Shown here: piece by piece, positions 24,032 to 35,216 of the stretch
Layout of the letters: every line of letters starts with the position of its first letter
Position numbering within the stretch: position 1 is the first letter of the stretch
Assembly: GCF_018873765.1 (NCBI RefSeq)
Contig: NC_057924.1
Location: 5,642,001 to 5,706,000, forward strand
Length of the DNA: 64,000 nt
Reading direction: 5' to 3'
Source of the DNA: Telopea speciosissima
Lineage: Eukaryota; Streptophyta; Magnoliopsida; Proteales; Proteaceae
The notes under the pieces: model-generated
What the model saw: only the letters and a program-made list of their open reading frames with translations
What the model was told of the DNA's origin: nothing
The model's database searches: none
Program-made: the position numbers and the translations under genes

Positions 24032-24783
24032 TCAAGCAGAGACTTGAGTGTCTTCCCAATGAAGCTCCTCTGGTGTTTCCTCTAGGTTTTCAACATGATG
24101 GATCACCTTCTTAGTATGCTTCAACTCTAGATATTCCATGTGAGAGTGACAAACTAAGGTGGCGGTGTGCCAGTCCGAAATATAAAGGAATGATTTTCCC
24201 TCATTGGATTCCAAAGTGGATCCACACAGAATGGCGTTGTCATCCATATTTGCAACCCAAGACACAATTTCAATCGGTTGATCCAAGATATTAATCATCG
24301 AGGTCTTAGTGTCAGGATCACAATACTTCAAAGATTCATCAATGGTATCACTTTGCTTAGATTCCGAATGATCCTCCAAAGAAGCAACTGATGAACTATC
24401 AACCCTAGGATTCATTATGCACTAAGGGGGAGTTTTTATCGTCTACGATTCCCTGCCCGATACGGTTCCTACAGTCCTCTAACAAGAGGGGGGTGGGCCC
24501 TACTTACGTAGAGTGTTCGGTCAGGGGGTGGATTGGACATTTTGCCCCCTCTTGTTAGAGAATTGTAGGAACTGTACCGGGCAGGTAGCCGTAGGCGATA
24601 AAGGTCCCACTGAGGGGCCACTCCGGATTCAAGATGGATGGAAAGAGGCATAATAGAGTCTTCCTCACAATTGGCTTCCAGGCTCACATTAGAGTTGACC
24701 CTAATACGATGACTCTTCCTCCGAACCAAATTTGAATCCGAATTACTTTTGGCTGACATTGAATAAGACCTTTCTGACATCAA
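24032..24783 (-). pseudogene. Unrecognised ORF split by a MITE
   Basis: On the minus strand a frame from 24783 (MMSERSYSMSAKSNSDSNLV) runs into the MITE at 24428-24607, and a frame from 24415 (MNPRVDSSSVASLEDHSESK) runs to a stop at 24032. Without the MITE and one copy of its 8-bp duplication the two parts are in the same frame, about 187 codons. The product is acidic and Ser-rich and I do not recognise it. A related frame upstream (minus, from 24988, MDDTISEWPTPVIDMPTAPD) is offset by a frameshift, and 23720-24030 ends in an A/T-rich tail. A LINE ORF1 relic is one possibility; no diagnostic motif supports it. Confidence 0.5.
24420..24615. mobile_element. hAT-type MITE with long terminal inverted repeats
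   Basis: The 180-bp element 24428-24607 begins GGGAGTTTTTATCGTCTACG and ends with its inverse CGTAGGCGATAAAGGTCC. The inverted arms extend about 60 bp (GTTCCTACAGTCCTCTAACA against TGTTAGAGAATTGTAGGAAC). It is flanked by 8-bp repeats CACTAAGG and CACTGAGG, one mismatch. Such a size and 8-bp duplication fit the hAT superfamily. Confidence 0.8.
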
Positions 24784-24989
24784 AAGAGGAGCCTTTTACT
24801 GGCGTTGGATGTACATTGTCAGATGCAGTGCCGATGCTAGCCCTTTCTGTGGACGTCAACACCTCCACCAACTTGCCTTGCTCTTTGTTTGACACTCAGG
24901 ATGTGTACTCTAGCGTCGGGGGCAAGATGTCTGGAGCCGTCGGCATGTCGATCACCGGCGTCGGCCATTCTGAAATAGTATCATCCATA

Positions 24990-26156
24990 ACTGTTCTTGT
25001 GTGGGTAACGACCAATGTTTGGTGAGGCACACCTTTTGGGAAAGGTGTTTTCAATGGGTTTCTTCATCACTCTTTATGGAGGTAGTCCTTGGCACTTTGA
25101 ATATGAACAAAAGAGCATTTTAGAGCCTCTTCTTTCTCTCACACAACTCTTCTCTTCTGTGTATACTCGCATATATTTGTCTTGAAGGGATGCAATAGGA
25201 TAGTCCACTACTACTCGCAAAAGCCACAAACTATTTTATCTTGAAGATCAATTCACACGTCTCCCAATTATACCATAAGGGGCATCTATGGTCTTTAGGA
25301 TAACATCACGTGACATGACTCAACCCTGTAGTGTCGTACTGTTCATGATTAGAATACATCAAAACAACACATGGAGTGACTTCTAGAAATGGTTAAGTTT
25401 AAGTTTCTCTCAATTGTCTTATTTTTACAAGACAATCTATTTCAGATTCACCTAATTGACTATTCCCTTTTTGATACTCGTATAAATCCTTTCCACAACA
25501 TTATTTCTTTCTATAGCAACCACACCTAAAAATTGACCAATCCCTAAAAGTTTTTGACAATAAGATACCTATTTGAATTTGAATTTGCCATCTCCACCTC
25601 AACAAACCGACCTATCTTATTATTACTACCTTCCATGCATTGACCAAATTACCTCAATATCTTATTAATTTGGGTACACAAATTTGCCACCCCTTCTGTT
25701 ATTTGTTATTCCTCATAAACTTTATTACTATTTGAAGTTTTTTCACAACTCAAAAAAGCTTAAGATGAGCTCATGACAAGTGCTTTGGGGGCCGGCTTTC
25801 TTTGCAAAAGTAATGTTTGGTTTTAGAATACTAAAAAAAAGGACAAAGTACAAACAGAAGCAGATGAATCCATCTTCAGATGAAGCCGCCCTTACTATAT
25901 TTAAAGGGTTTATACACTAAAGGTTTAAGCCTTTTTGAGCTAGCTCCCTTGTCATCTTTAAAGACTTCATGTTTAGATAAACTTAATAAATTGACAAGAA
26001 GTTGATAGTTCATCTGTTAGTTGTTGTTTCTTGTAAAAAGATTTTTTTGGAGGTTAAGTTTTTTGGTGTTCTGGATAGATCGAGGCATAGATAGAGCTTT
26101 CATGGGTAGTTTAGGAGTAGTGATGGACCTCTAAGCTTGGTGATATCATGTCATTC
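24990..26156. other. Non-coding tract, nothing recognised
   Basis: AT-rich sequence with short frames only. No domain motif, tRNA-like box or clear repeat was found, apart from homopolymer runs near 25835. Confidence 0.4.
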
Positions 26157-26362
26157 CATGGTTTTAAAAATTGGAATCGGATCGATTGAATCAATTGGCC
26201 TGATCGATCTTCCCGATTGTAAGATTTTTGGGCGTATCGTCTGTTTTCAGATCTGAGGAACAGATTCTAAAGTTTTTAGGACTGATTCTGGCCGATCCCA
26301 TTTCAATCCGGATCAGAATCGGCGGGACTGGTTTGACCCCGATTCCAAGTTTAAAATCCTTG
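26157..26362. mobile_element. Short MITE with inverted ends
   Basis: The left end CATGGTTTTAAAAATTGGAA is inverted at the right end (TTCCAAGTTTAAAATCCTTG). Internal words GATCGAT and GGAATCGG recur near both ends. The flanks TGTCATTC and TGTGATGC agree at 6 of 8 positions, a possible decayed 8-bp duplication. Confidence 0.55.
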
Positions 26363-28225
26363 TGTGATGCCCTTGGGTACTTTGGCTGCTAGTGAACCTC
26401 TAAAGCATTTGTACTCTTAAACAGGTTCAAGATAAATGTATCTCATACATGGTTTGAGGAATCAGTATCGGAATCAGATCGGGTGAATCACCCGATTCTT
26501 GCAATCTTCTTTTGATCATCTATGATCTTTTCTTTTTTAAAATAAAATACGAAATCCAACCGTGTATGAACACTTGTAGGTTTGGAAGGGTTTCATAAAC
26601 AAACCCTTTGTGGTGCTAATATATTATTTTTGGGCAAGGGATCACTGTCTAGTCATGCGGCCCTCCACTAACGGGTCAATGAGAACATGTGTAGGGGCAT
26701 TGACACAGATGAGATTTTTTATCTCACAGAGGTAAGATGGTAATTTTGCATGCTCCTATATCTAGGCTTAGAATCCACACGATCAGACAACGTTCTTTTT
26801 CCTATTATAATTATTTTTTTAATTTTCAAAATTCTTAAGGCCAATATGCATGTTCATGCACGGATGGAAATCTTTTCTCTTGTGATGCTAACATTTCTCA
26901 GTCTATTATGTAGGGTTGTCAAGAATTTCTAGAAAACCAAATGTAGCATTAGGTTACATTTTTATTTTAATATGAAATGTTTGAAATTTTAATATATGTT
27001 GAAGTTATTAAACATTATTAATTTGGGTTAATGAATCCAAAAAAAAAAATTTCTTAAAAGTAGTTTCTTTTTGTGATCACAACTTTAATTTGCGATTTTT
27101 TTGTGGCGTGTATGAATTAAACATGAATTAAATAAAAGGTGAGCCAATGAAGGAAGTAATTTTTACCCTTCTACTAGCTTTATGGAAAATGGCATATGAT
27201 CTAAGTATATATGTCATTCCTATGAACTCTATAATTTTAGATTAATCATATGATTATCTAACTGCTAGCTATATTGTTCTGTATTGGGGCTTTCTAATCC
27301 AGTTGTATTTTGCGGATAAAAATATTCTTTGAGGGTGATTGATACTTTTATTATTATTATTATTATTTTTTGACCTTTTCGCTCTCGCTCTCGTCTTGTG
27401 GGATGCTTCCTTGTAATCTTTTATGCACATTGAATATAAAACATTATCCTTTACTAAAACAAAAAACGAAGATAAAACATTATCTATAAGAAAAGGCGAT
27501 CAAGCCGAAAAATTAATCTTGATCTAATAATTATGAAGTATGTGATTGGTTGTTAGAGCTCCGAATGGTTCTATTGTCAATGATTCAGCCTTTGATTTAG
27601 ATCCTAGATTAGTGGTTTCCATCGAGACATTTCACATATTTTTACCTTTAAATCATGTTTTTCATCACTTATGGTGAAGAGAGAATCTCTTCTTTCATGA
27701 ATTTTGACGCTTGAATGGAACTTTCAAAAACAGTGCCAAAGGCATTTCATACATTTATAATATAAGAGATAGGAGATTAATAATCATGAGACAGTATTTG
27801 TAGCCATGGGTTTCTCTTTGCCCATGTTGAGGAGTTACTACTCTTCATGTATTAGAAATGATCAGGTCTTCACATACGGATAGGTGATAACATGTGTCTT
27901 TTTACTTCCATATGCGTTTTTCCATGTTGCTTAATTAAAAGTGCATGGAGGGAAATTTATGGATGCAAAATGACATGTCAGGTTTTGGTATCGGATTGGA
28001 CATATACAGGTTAATTCAAATTGATATGATCGATACTTAATCGATACGGATTGTGTGATACATATGAATATAAAATTTTTAGTTAAAAAAAAAAAGATGT
28101 TTTAATCTAGAATTAGGCCGATGTGGCCTGATATGTATTGGTATCAATATCGAGAATGATTTATATTGTCATCGATACTATGAATTAAATCCATAATATC
28201 ATCACCTAATTATACATGAAGCGAT
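26363..28225. other. AT-rich non-coding tract
   Basis: No gene is supported. It contains a (TTA)n stretch near 27345-27366 and a CGATAC-type repeat at about 27975-28190 (GATATGATCGATACTTAATC, then ATCAATATCGAG). Confidence 0.4.
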
Positions 28226-28629
28226 CGAACAAGTAGGGGTGTCAAAATGCAAACCGAATCAATGAAATAGGACTGAACTTATCCGAATTGCCCTAACCAT
28301 ATCGAACCGAAGCTTATTGGATTGGTTTTGGATTGAGGTATTGTGAAACCGAAGCCAAACTGGCATGTACTGAAACTGGTCGAAGCCAAACTGAACATGG
28401 AAAAATAGAACCAAAACTAGACCCAAACCAATAAGAAACGATAACAACCCCAAAATCATAAAAAACCTGTTATTTTCCCATAAATTTGTATATCTATACA
28501 TGGTAAATTGAATCGATATTGAACTGATAAGAAACCGAATCTTTCCTTCTTGGTTTGGTTTTAGATTTACCCATTCTCACACCGAAACGGATGAATCCAA
28601 ACCAATCGGTTAACACCCCTACGAACAGG
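28226..28629. mobile_element. hAT-type MITE, TAGGGGTGT family, copy 1
   Basis: The element 28234-28621 (388 bp) starts TAGGGGTGTCAAAATGC and ends GGTTAACACCCCTA, its inverse. It is filled with AAACCGAA/TTCGGTTT words. Flanks CGAACAAG and CGAACAGG form an 8-bp target duplication with one mismatch. Confidence 0.85.
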
Positions 28630-28824
28630 TGTGGGTATGTAGGTGTGGGGGGTATGATGTCTTGTTTTCCTTTTCTTGGATTTGTGGGTTGATTCCAAAG
28701 GCTCATGAAGAGGCTGTAGGCCTCGAGGATTGAGTTTTTTAAGAATTATATGGGTATTTCGATAAAATTACTATACAGGGTTTCACTATAAATATGTAGC
28801 GAGAATTTTTTCTTGGATGTAGCC

Positions 28825-29815
28825 ATGTAGGCAATCTTGTCGAACTACGTAAATCCTTGTGTTCAATTGTGGGATTGTTGTTTATAATTTCCATTCTTTT
28901 CTACATTGTTATAGGTTTCGTTTTTTACATTAAATGATCTAGGTTCCAGAGGATCCGGGTTCAGCCTCCTTAATTATACAAAGCATGCAAAAAGTCACTT
29001 TACACTAAACTAAGTATTAATGGTGTTTTACCAAAAAAAAACCAAGTATTAATGGCGTTTTCTCCTCCATTATTTCCCACCGAAACCCAAGTCCACTTGC
29101 TCGACACATTCTATCTGTGTTATCTGTATACTTACAATATCATGTAGGCAATATTGTCAAACTACATAAATCCTTGTGTTCAATTGTGGGATTGTTGTTT
29201 ATAATTTCCTTTCTTTGTTACATCGTTATAGGAGTCGTTTTCTACATTAAATGATCTAGGCTCCCGAGGATCCGGGTTCCTTGTCTCCTTACACAAAGCA
29301 TGCAAAATGTCACTTTACACTAAACCAAGTATTAATGGTGTTTTACCCAAAAAAAAAAAAAAAAAAAAACCAAGTATTAATGGTGTTTTCTCCTCCATTA
29401 TTTCCCACCGAAACCCAAGTCCACATGCTCGACACATCCTATATATCTGTGTTATTTGTATACTTACAATATCATGTAGGAAATCTGTCGAACTACGTCG
29501 ATCCTTGTGTTCAATTATGTGATTATTGTTTATAATTTCCTTTCTTTTCTACATCGTTATAGGTTTCGTTTTCTGCATTAAATGATGTAGGCTCGAGAGG
29601 ATCCGGGTTCCCTGCCTCCTTGCACAAAACATGCAAAATGTCACTTTACACTAAACCAAGTATTAATGGTGTTTTACCAAAACCAAATATTAATGGTGTT
29701 TTACAAAAAAAAAAAAAAAAAAAACCAAGTATTAATGGCGTTTTCTCCTCCATTATTTCCCACCAAATCCCAAGTCCACATGCTCGACACATCCTATCTG
29801 TGCTATCTCTATACT
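28825..29815. repeat. Three-copy tandem array, unit 317-330 bp
   Basis: CATGTAGGCAATCTTGTCGA (28825), CATGTAGGCAATATTGTCAA (29142) and CATGTAGGAAATCTGTCGAA (29472) start three successive units that share the order AACTACGTAAATCC, TGATCTAGGCTC, GGATCCGGGTTC, CACTTTACACTAAACC, and a doubled AAGTATTAATGG separated by A-runs, then CTCCATTATTTCCCACC. Each unit resembles the R/U5 end of a Copia-type LTR, and 28710-28825 before it (TATAAATATGTAG near 28789) looks like the matching U3. Not coding, although several spurious frames cross it. Confidence 0.85.
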
Positions 29816-29994
29816 TATATTTTCTTAACCATATGAAATATTTTTCATCTAACCTTATATATAATTTATTAGTTATATATGTGACAGATATAGAGATACT
29901 CAGGTAGGTCTTTTCAAAGCTTGATGACCTCCTCCAAGTCCCACCACTCCCAACTACTCTTTTAATCTCCTCAACTTATGGGATATTATATGCT

Positions 29995-30002
29995 TATAAA
30001 TA
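29995..30002 (+). promoter_or_regulatory. TATA box of the small basic-protein gene
   Basis: TATAAATA lies 46 bp before the ATG at 30048, so transcription should start around 30025-30030, with a leader of only about 20 nt. Confidence 0.6.
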
Positions 30003-30047
30003 CACATCACTTCACCTATGTCTCCCTCAACCATATTGGGTTAGAAA

Positions 30048-30389
30048 ATGAGTCTCTTGAGGAGACCTTATGCTTACTCAAAGGTAGAGTCTGAAGACCC
30101 AGAAGAGAAAGCTCATCGACAGGCACAGTTTTTGATCTATAAGGTATTGGAACAAGTGGATTTGCAGTCCCCGAAGCGGCGGCAGCGGCGGCGGCCATTC
30201 AGTCTTGGAGTGAGAATATGTAAAGTGAAGGTAAAGATTGGGAAGAGATTGAAGAAACTGAGGAAGAACATTTCTGCAGCTAAGAATAACTTGTACAGGA
30301 AAATGATTGCTCAATTGAAGTGTTTGAAGGGCTTGATTCGCGGTGGAGAGACTGCTATGGTCAGTCTTCCTGCTCCTATGCTCAATTAA
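30048..30389 (+). CDS. Small basic plant protein of unknown function
   Basis: A single-exon frame of 113 aa with a TATA box in place upstream. The N-terminus (MSLLRRPYAYSKVESEDPEE) is followed by an amphipathic stretch with AQFLIYKVLEQVD (residues 27-39), a very basic patch (KRRQRRRP, about 43-50), VRICKVKVKIGKRLKKLRKN (about 55-74) and a helical C-terminal half ending LPAPMLN. There is no signal peptide, membrane segment or enzyme motif. I recall a group of short, intronless, plant-only proteins that begin with MSLL and R/K-P-Y, but I cannot name a function. The basic patch could bind nucleic acid or act as a nuclear signal; this is inference. A (CTT)n tract follows the stop. The gene stands alone among transposons, and the frame is clean. 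Confidence 0.72.
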   Translation: MSLLRRPYAYSKVESEDPEEKAHRQAQFLIYKVLEQVDLQSPKRRQRRRPFSLGVRICKVKVKIGKRLKKLRKNISAAKNNLYRKMIAQLKCLKGLIRGGETAMVSLPAPMLN

Positions 30390-31696
30390 GTTTCTTCTTC
30401 TTCTTCTTCCCCTCTTTCTTATTTCATGGATCCCCTTGAAAAGGGATAGTTGTTCACCTTTTATTTAGTTTCATGGAAACAATAGAGTTGTTGTTGGTGT
30501 TTTGGTGGGTTTTAATTTCATAGGCAATGCCCACAACTAAGTATCTTTTGTTCAATATATGAAATGGAATCATATATATATATACCAAATGGAATTAAAA
30601 AAAATCCGGTTTTCTCCTTCTTTGGGATATGGTGAGTTTATGGTTCTAGGTAGATATTGGTATCGGATCAGATGTATTATGTTGGAGATGTATTATGTTG
30701 GGGCTGTCGAGGCCAAAGAAATTTCTTTTATCGTTATATGGATATTTCATTAAAATTCCTGTGTAGAGTTTCACTAGATATTTGTACAGAATTTCTCTGT
30801 AATTGATTTGAGAGAGGTGTGAGGATGAACGATTGAAACAATATTCTTCATTAATAGTAATTCTTTATGTATGACTGTGCGATTGTTATTTGTGATTTTC
30901 ATTTGTTTTTTGCAATTTCTTTTACAGGGGAGGGGGTGCCTTTTTGGCACAAATGTGAATCAGAAAAATCGATCCCTTAACTTCCAGGATATGCACTCTA
31001 ACAGACAAGCCATCGATTATTCACGATCAATCGACTTGATCCCTTGATTTTCGGTGAAATTTTTATTTTTTTTGCAACCTCCCTCTTTGGCTTGTCCAGG
31101 GTTTGCTAAGCATTGCTAACATGGATGGATTTAGGGTTACTCAGATTAGGGAACATTGTTTGCAATAAATATTGATTTAAACATGGTTTTGATCCATTTA
31201 AGGAAGCACATGGGATATGTATGCACGGTTGCAGGCAGAGTTAAAATGTGGTTTGTGAGGGTGTTAGGGGGGAGGGGGACCGGGGGATTGTGGCAAATTA
31301 CGTTTTGACCCGACACCCGACATGCCAACCCACCCGAGTCTGATCAGGTTTTGTGTTAATGTCTAGTGTGCACATGTAAACAACACTGGCTTGGCTTTAT
31401 TTATATCTTTTCCATTTTTTTAGGTAAACATTTCTAACTTATGCTTATGCCCATCTATTCCTCTTGCTTCTCTTTTCGATTGTGAATAACCATCTATTTT
31501 GGATAGGATTTCAAGAATAGGATTGGGCCGATCCACTTCCAAAAACTAGGGTTAGATCATATTTGTGCCGATTATTACTGATTCCTCACCGATCTTGATC
31601 GATTTCAGTTGGGACTGATCCGGATCCTGATTCTTAGTTTTTAAACCCTTATATGGAAGAAAGAGAAAAAGAGGGGGATTAAAATCTTCTGCACAA
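30390..31696. other. Spacer with LTR-like fragment
   Basis: No gene recognised. 30697-30900 starts TGTTGGGGCTGTCGAGGCC and resembles the LTR-like stretch at 28710-28890 (shared words around ATATGGATATTTCATTAAAAT and GTTTCACTA), so related LTR pieces flank the small gene on both sides. 31520-31640 has GATC-rich words (GATCTTGATCGATTTC) like the MITE at 26157. Confidence 0.4.
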
Positions 31697-31803
31697 CTGG
31701 CGGGGCGGCAGTGCACATCCGACGGCACAACAGAGGCCATGTTTGTCATGTGTGCCACCTGGCCTCTGCTGTGTCGTCGGATGTGCACTGCCGCCCCGCC
31801 GGT
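31697..31803. mobile_element. Hairpin MITE with GC-rich arms of about 46 bp
   Basis: GGCGGGGCGGCAGTGCACAT on the left is the exact inverse of ATGTGCACTGCCGCCCCGCC on the right. Pairing extends outward and inward for about 46 bp per arm around a loop of only about 15 bp, with three or four mismatches. AGAGGATCCTGG follows the right arm. A half copy lies at 11804-11895. Confidence 0.85.
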
Positions 31804-31868
31804 ACTGTAGAGGATCCTGGTCCGGGGGTGGGGGGCTACTGGGATTAAATTCCTTTAAAGTGCGGGCA

Positions 31869-32042
31869 TCTTGGTGCGCTGCAGTGTGGGCTTGAGAGTT
31901 CGACACGTGGAAGAAGCTTCATCCAACTGTCCAAGCTCGATGCAAGGCATTTTTTTTTCTTTCTTCTCAAGCTCGGCACCATTGGATGTTGCATCATCCA
32001 CATGTCGAGCTCTCAAGCCCGCATTGTAGTGCACTGCAAGAA
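31869..32042. mobile_element. MITE with arms of about 60 bp
   Basis: TGCAGTGTGGGCTTGAGAGT, then TCGACACGTGG, on the left is inverted in CCACATGTCGAGCTC, then TCAAGCCCGCATTGTAGTGC, on the right. A single arm of the same family recurs at about 58835-58920 (TTGGATGTCACATCTTC, then ACATGTCGAACTCC). Confidence 0.75.
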
Positions 32043-32885
32043 TAGGGCACTATAGAGATTTTTTTTAGGGGGGTGGGGGGGAGGCTGAGCATGAGGTTCT
32101 TTGCTAGAATCATACAAACTTGGGCCGATTGACTTAATTTACAATACTACTCATTCATCTACAACAATAATAACTCAACCTTATACCAACTAAATGGAGT
32201 TAGCTATATAGATTTTTGCTTTGCAATCAACTCTATTCAAAGTCATACATGATACAAGGCCTAAGCTATGCATGTCTTTCCTCACCATTTCTCCCAGAAC
32301 CATTTTATGATTTTAAGATCCATGTAAAAAGGGATTGACTAAATTGTTTTTTTTTTCCCCCTTGACTGTTAACTTAACACGTGCACCAACCCTCCTCCTT
32401 TATCTAGGCTTGAGAATTACAACAAAACACTCGCGGAGTTTTGACAAATTAACCCTTCTTAAGTAATGGCCATGACTTTCTCATTTGATGTTGAATTATT
32501 ATTATTTTTTTTAAATCTTTTGGCTGAAAACTAGTTCAAAATCTTTTCAAATGATATGGATATATAGAGCCCAACAAAGGTCGATCTGTCGTTCAAATAT
32601 CCAAATTTCAGCTCAAAAGGTCTATTGTCTGCATGTACTCTCATTGCCTTGGCTGTTAGCAGGGTAGTAGGAACATTACTGCTACAAGTGTATTAGCAAA
32701 ATTTCACAGAAAAACACTTTCCCGGCCATTTGTTTGATGGATAGATAATGTTTGATTTTTTTCCTCTACCTGTTACTCGCTCTATAATAAACTTGAGAAC
32801 AGTTTGATGTGTTTGTGGGGCCCAAGTTCGGTAAAAACTCATGAAAATGCATCGTTCAAGATATCTGTACCGCTAGTACCCGTTA
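32043..32885. other. Non-coding tract
   Basis: Only homopolymer-rich and AT-rich sequence was seen (T-run and G-run at about 32057-32082, T-run near 32346-32358, ATT runs near 32497). No gene or clear element. Confidence 0.4.
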
Positions 32886-32893
32886 CCAATACA

Positions 32894-33241
32894 TAGGGGT
32901 GTTAAATGTGACCGAACCAGTGAAATCGGAGCGAACTGATCAGAGACATATTGGATCGGCTTCGGATTGGGTATTATGAAATCAGTTGAAAATTGGATTG
33001 CATCAAAACCAAATCAAATATGAAAAACCAGACCAAAATTATTGATACCAACCCGAAAATCATTAAGAAACATGTATTTTGCATATATATATATATATGT
33101 ACAAACCCGATGCCAAACCGATAAAGAGAATCCAAATCGAACTGAAATTGAACATTTCCTTAACACATTTGGATTCATCCATTCTCTCACCAAAAATTGG
33201 TGAAAACGGACCAAAACCAAACCGAACGATTGACATCCCTA
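32894..33241. mobile_element. hAT-type MITE, TAGGGGTGT family, copy 2
   Basis: It starts TAGGGGTGTTAAATGTGACC and ends ATTGACATCCCTA. It has the same AAACCGAA-type filling as copy 1 and an (AT)n run at about 33084-33098. The flanks (CCAATACA, CCAAACGA) agree poorly, so the duplication has decayed. Confidence 0.75.
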
Positions 33242-33674
33242 CCAAACGATACGCAATACTATAGCAGGGGTATCGGTATAGGAAAGAGTAAAATGATCCC
33301 AAAAAATAAAGGTAGCAGTATTTTGAAGGACAAGACAGTCTGATCTGATCTAATACAATCAATCCGTATTGGTATCGATTGAGATTGATATGGGCACCGA
33401 TACCAATATATACTAATACCTAAGACCTTGTGTTGGTTTATACCAGATTACGAAGTGGAAAAAGATCGGATATGAACATTTGTGCATCCATGTCGAGAGA
33501 ACACACAAAATTATATTATCACTGGGAAAATCATAGTTACCTGAAAACCACAGATGTAGCTCATCCTCCAGATAATAGTTCTTCCAACTTGAGCAGAGAA
33601 AGAGATTAAATGTTCAACACCTTGAATCTTCAATCTTAAAATAAACGGGGAAGATACGTACGTACACACACACT

Positions 33675-33691
33675 CAAGAGAGAGGGAGAGA

Positions 33692-33722
<31 letters not shown>
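33675..33722. repeat. (GA)n microsatellite
   Basis: A nearly pure GA tract of about 48 bp with a few interruptions at its start. Such tracts are common in plant promoters, but no gene follows here. Confidence 0.9.
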
Positions 33723-33727
<5 letters not shown>

Positions 33728-34062
33728 AGAAAATACGGCTCTCTCCTCCCTCTCCTCCTCTTTTATATTGTAATCCCACTCAAGTGGAATTGCTTGCTCA
33801 ACACAGTTTCTCAAACTATGTATGTGTTTATTTTGGTGGTTGAAAGAAATCTTTCTAAATTGTCAATAATCACGCTTTTAAAGAGGGGAAGATGTGGAAT
33901 CTAAAAAGGATTGCTATCTCTTTAATTATGACCAACAATTTTTTCTCAAAATTATGTTGTCATAAATAAAAAGATAATTAACCAATTAATATTTTCAAAT
34001 TGTCATGCACAATTAAACTCTTTAATGACCTTTCAGTTGATTAATATCCCAAATGAGTATAT

Positions 34063-34248
34063 TAAAATATAGAAAAGCATTTTTCTGTCTGGGCGTGTGG
34101 CCTACGCCAGCACTGCCATATGTTTATCACTCTCCTCATCAAAACAAGGGGGCAGAAATGTCTTTTCATATGGGAAGGAGAAAGATAGACTCATGGGAGT
34201 GCTAGCGTAGGCCACACTCCTGGACAGAGTTCTTTTTCCCTAAAATAT
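34063..34248. mobile_element. hAT-type MITE with perfect 8-bp target duplication
   Basis: The element 34071-34240 (170 bp) has inverted ends: TTTTTCTGTCTGGG with GTGTGGCCTACGCCAGCACT on the left, AGTGCTAGCGTAGGCCACAC with CTGGACAGAGTTCTTTTTCC on the right. TAAAATAT is found at both flanks (34063-34070, 34241-34248). A related end lies at 10985-11050. Confidence 0.88.
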
Positions 34249-35216
34249 AATATTGTCAAATTCCATAATGAGTATAACTGTTGGGACATGTAATTAAATA
34301 CTGCCAAACCCCAATTCATTGTACAGGTCTCTAACAAAGATTCAATGATTATAATCGGACGTCAGAAAACATTTAAAATAAATTTCAATAAATAGAATAT
34401 TACTTTTCATATTAGAAAGTAACTTGTATACAATTTGCAAAAGCAACATTGGTACCAGATTTCAGTTCGATCAATCATAGACTTTCTCTCTCCTTGATAT
34501 TCGCCAATTAAGGACAGTGGATTCTATGTCAAACATCTCTTTCATCAATGTTGCGGGACCACGTGTCTAGTGCGCTGATATATAATTCGAAGGATATCAA
34601 CCATTGGCTCACCAAAACCCATGATATATACTACATTGCAACAAACGGATCCGCTTGGTCAATCAAGGCTGAAAAAGGATAATCCAATGTCTGGGTGTTA
34701 ACATTCTCGCTCAATTTAGCGAAACAATAAACCAGTTGGTTCTAAAGTGTTCTCTACAAATCTGGTTAAGTTGGCCAGTGAATACAAGGGAGAATACATG
34801 AGGGCTTAGACTGCATTTGGGCCAACTATAACTCAAAGAGTGCTTTAACTTTTTCTTTAGAAAGAAAAGATTAGCAAAAAAAAAAAAAAAAAAAAATTGA
34901 TAAAGAAAAAACATAAAAACAAAAGAGGAAGAAGAAGCTGGAGTAAGAAATCGAAGAATTTATCCAGCTTAACCAGATTTCGTTTGTACGATCCAGCCGA
35001 TTTGTATTGGTATCGATCTGATCCTTGACCGATCCTGTATTGGTGGATCAGTATAGACTGGGATAAAAATGAAAAAAAAAAAACAGAGCCGATCCAGACC
35101 GATATGGATGATATGGATTGGCTATACCAATTACTAAAACCCTGCTAGACACACAATTGTTCTTCCAAATCAATGATGCATTTAGATCAGCTATGAAATC
35201 AATGTGTGTTATTGGT
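34249..35216. other. Non-coding tract with CGATAC-type repeat
   Basis: No gene supported. 34975-35140 carries GATCCAGCCGATTTGTATTG, GGTATCGATCTGATCC and GCCGATCCAGACCGATATGG words, like the dispersed repeat at 23440. A 24-base A-run lies near 34877-34900. Confidence 0.4.
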
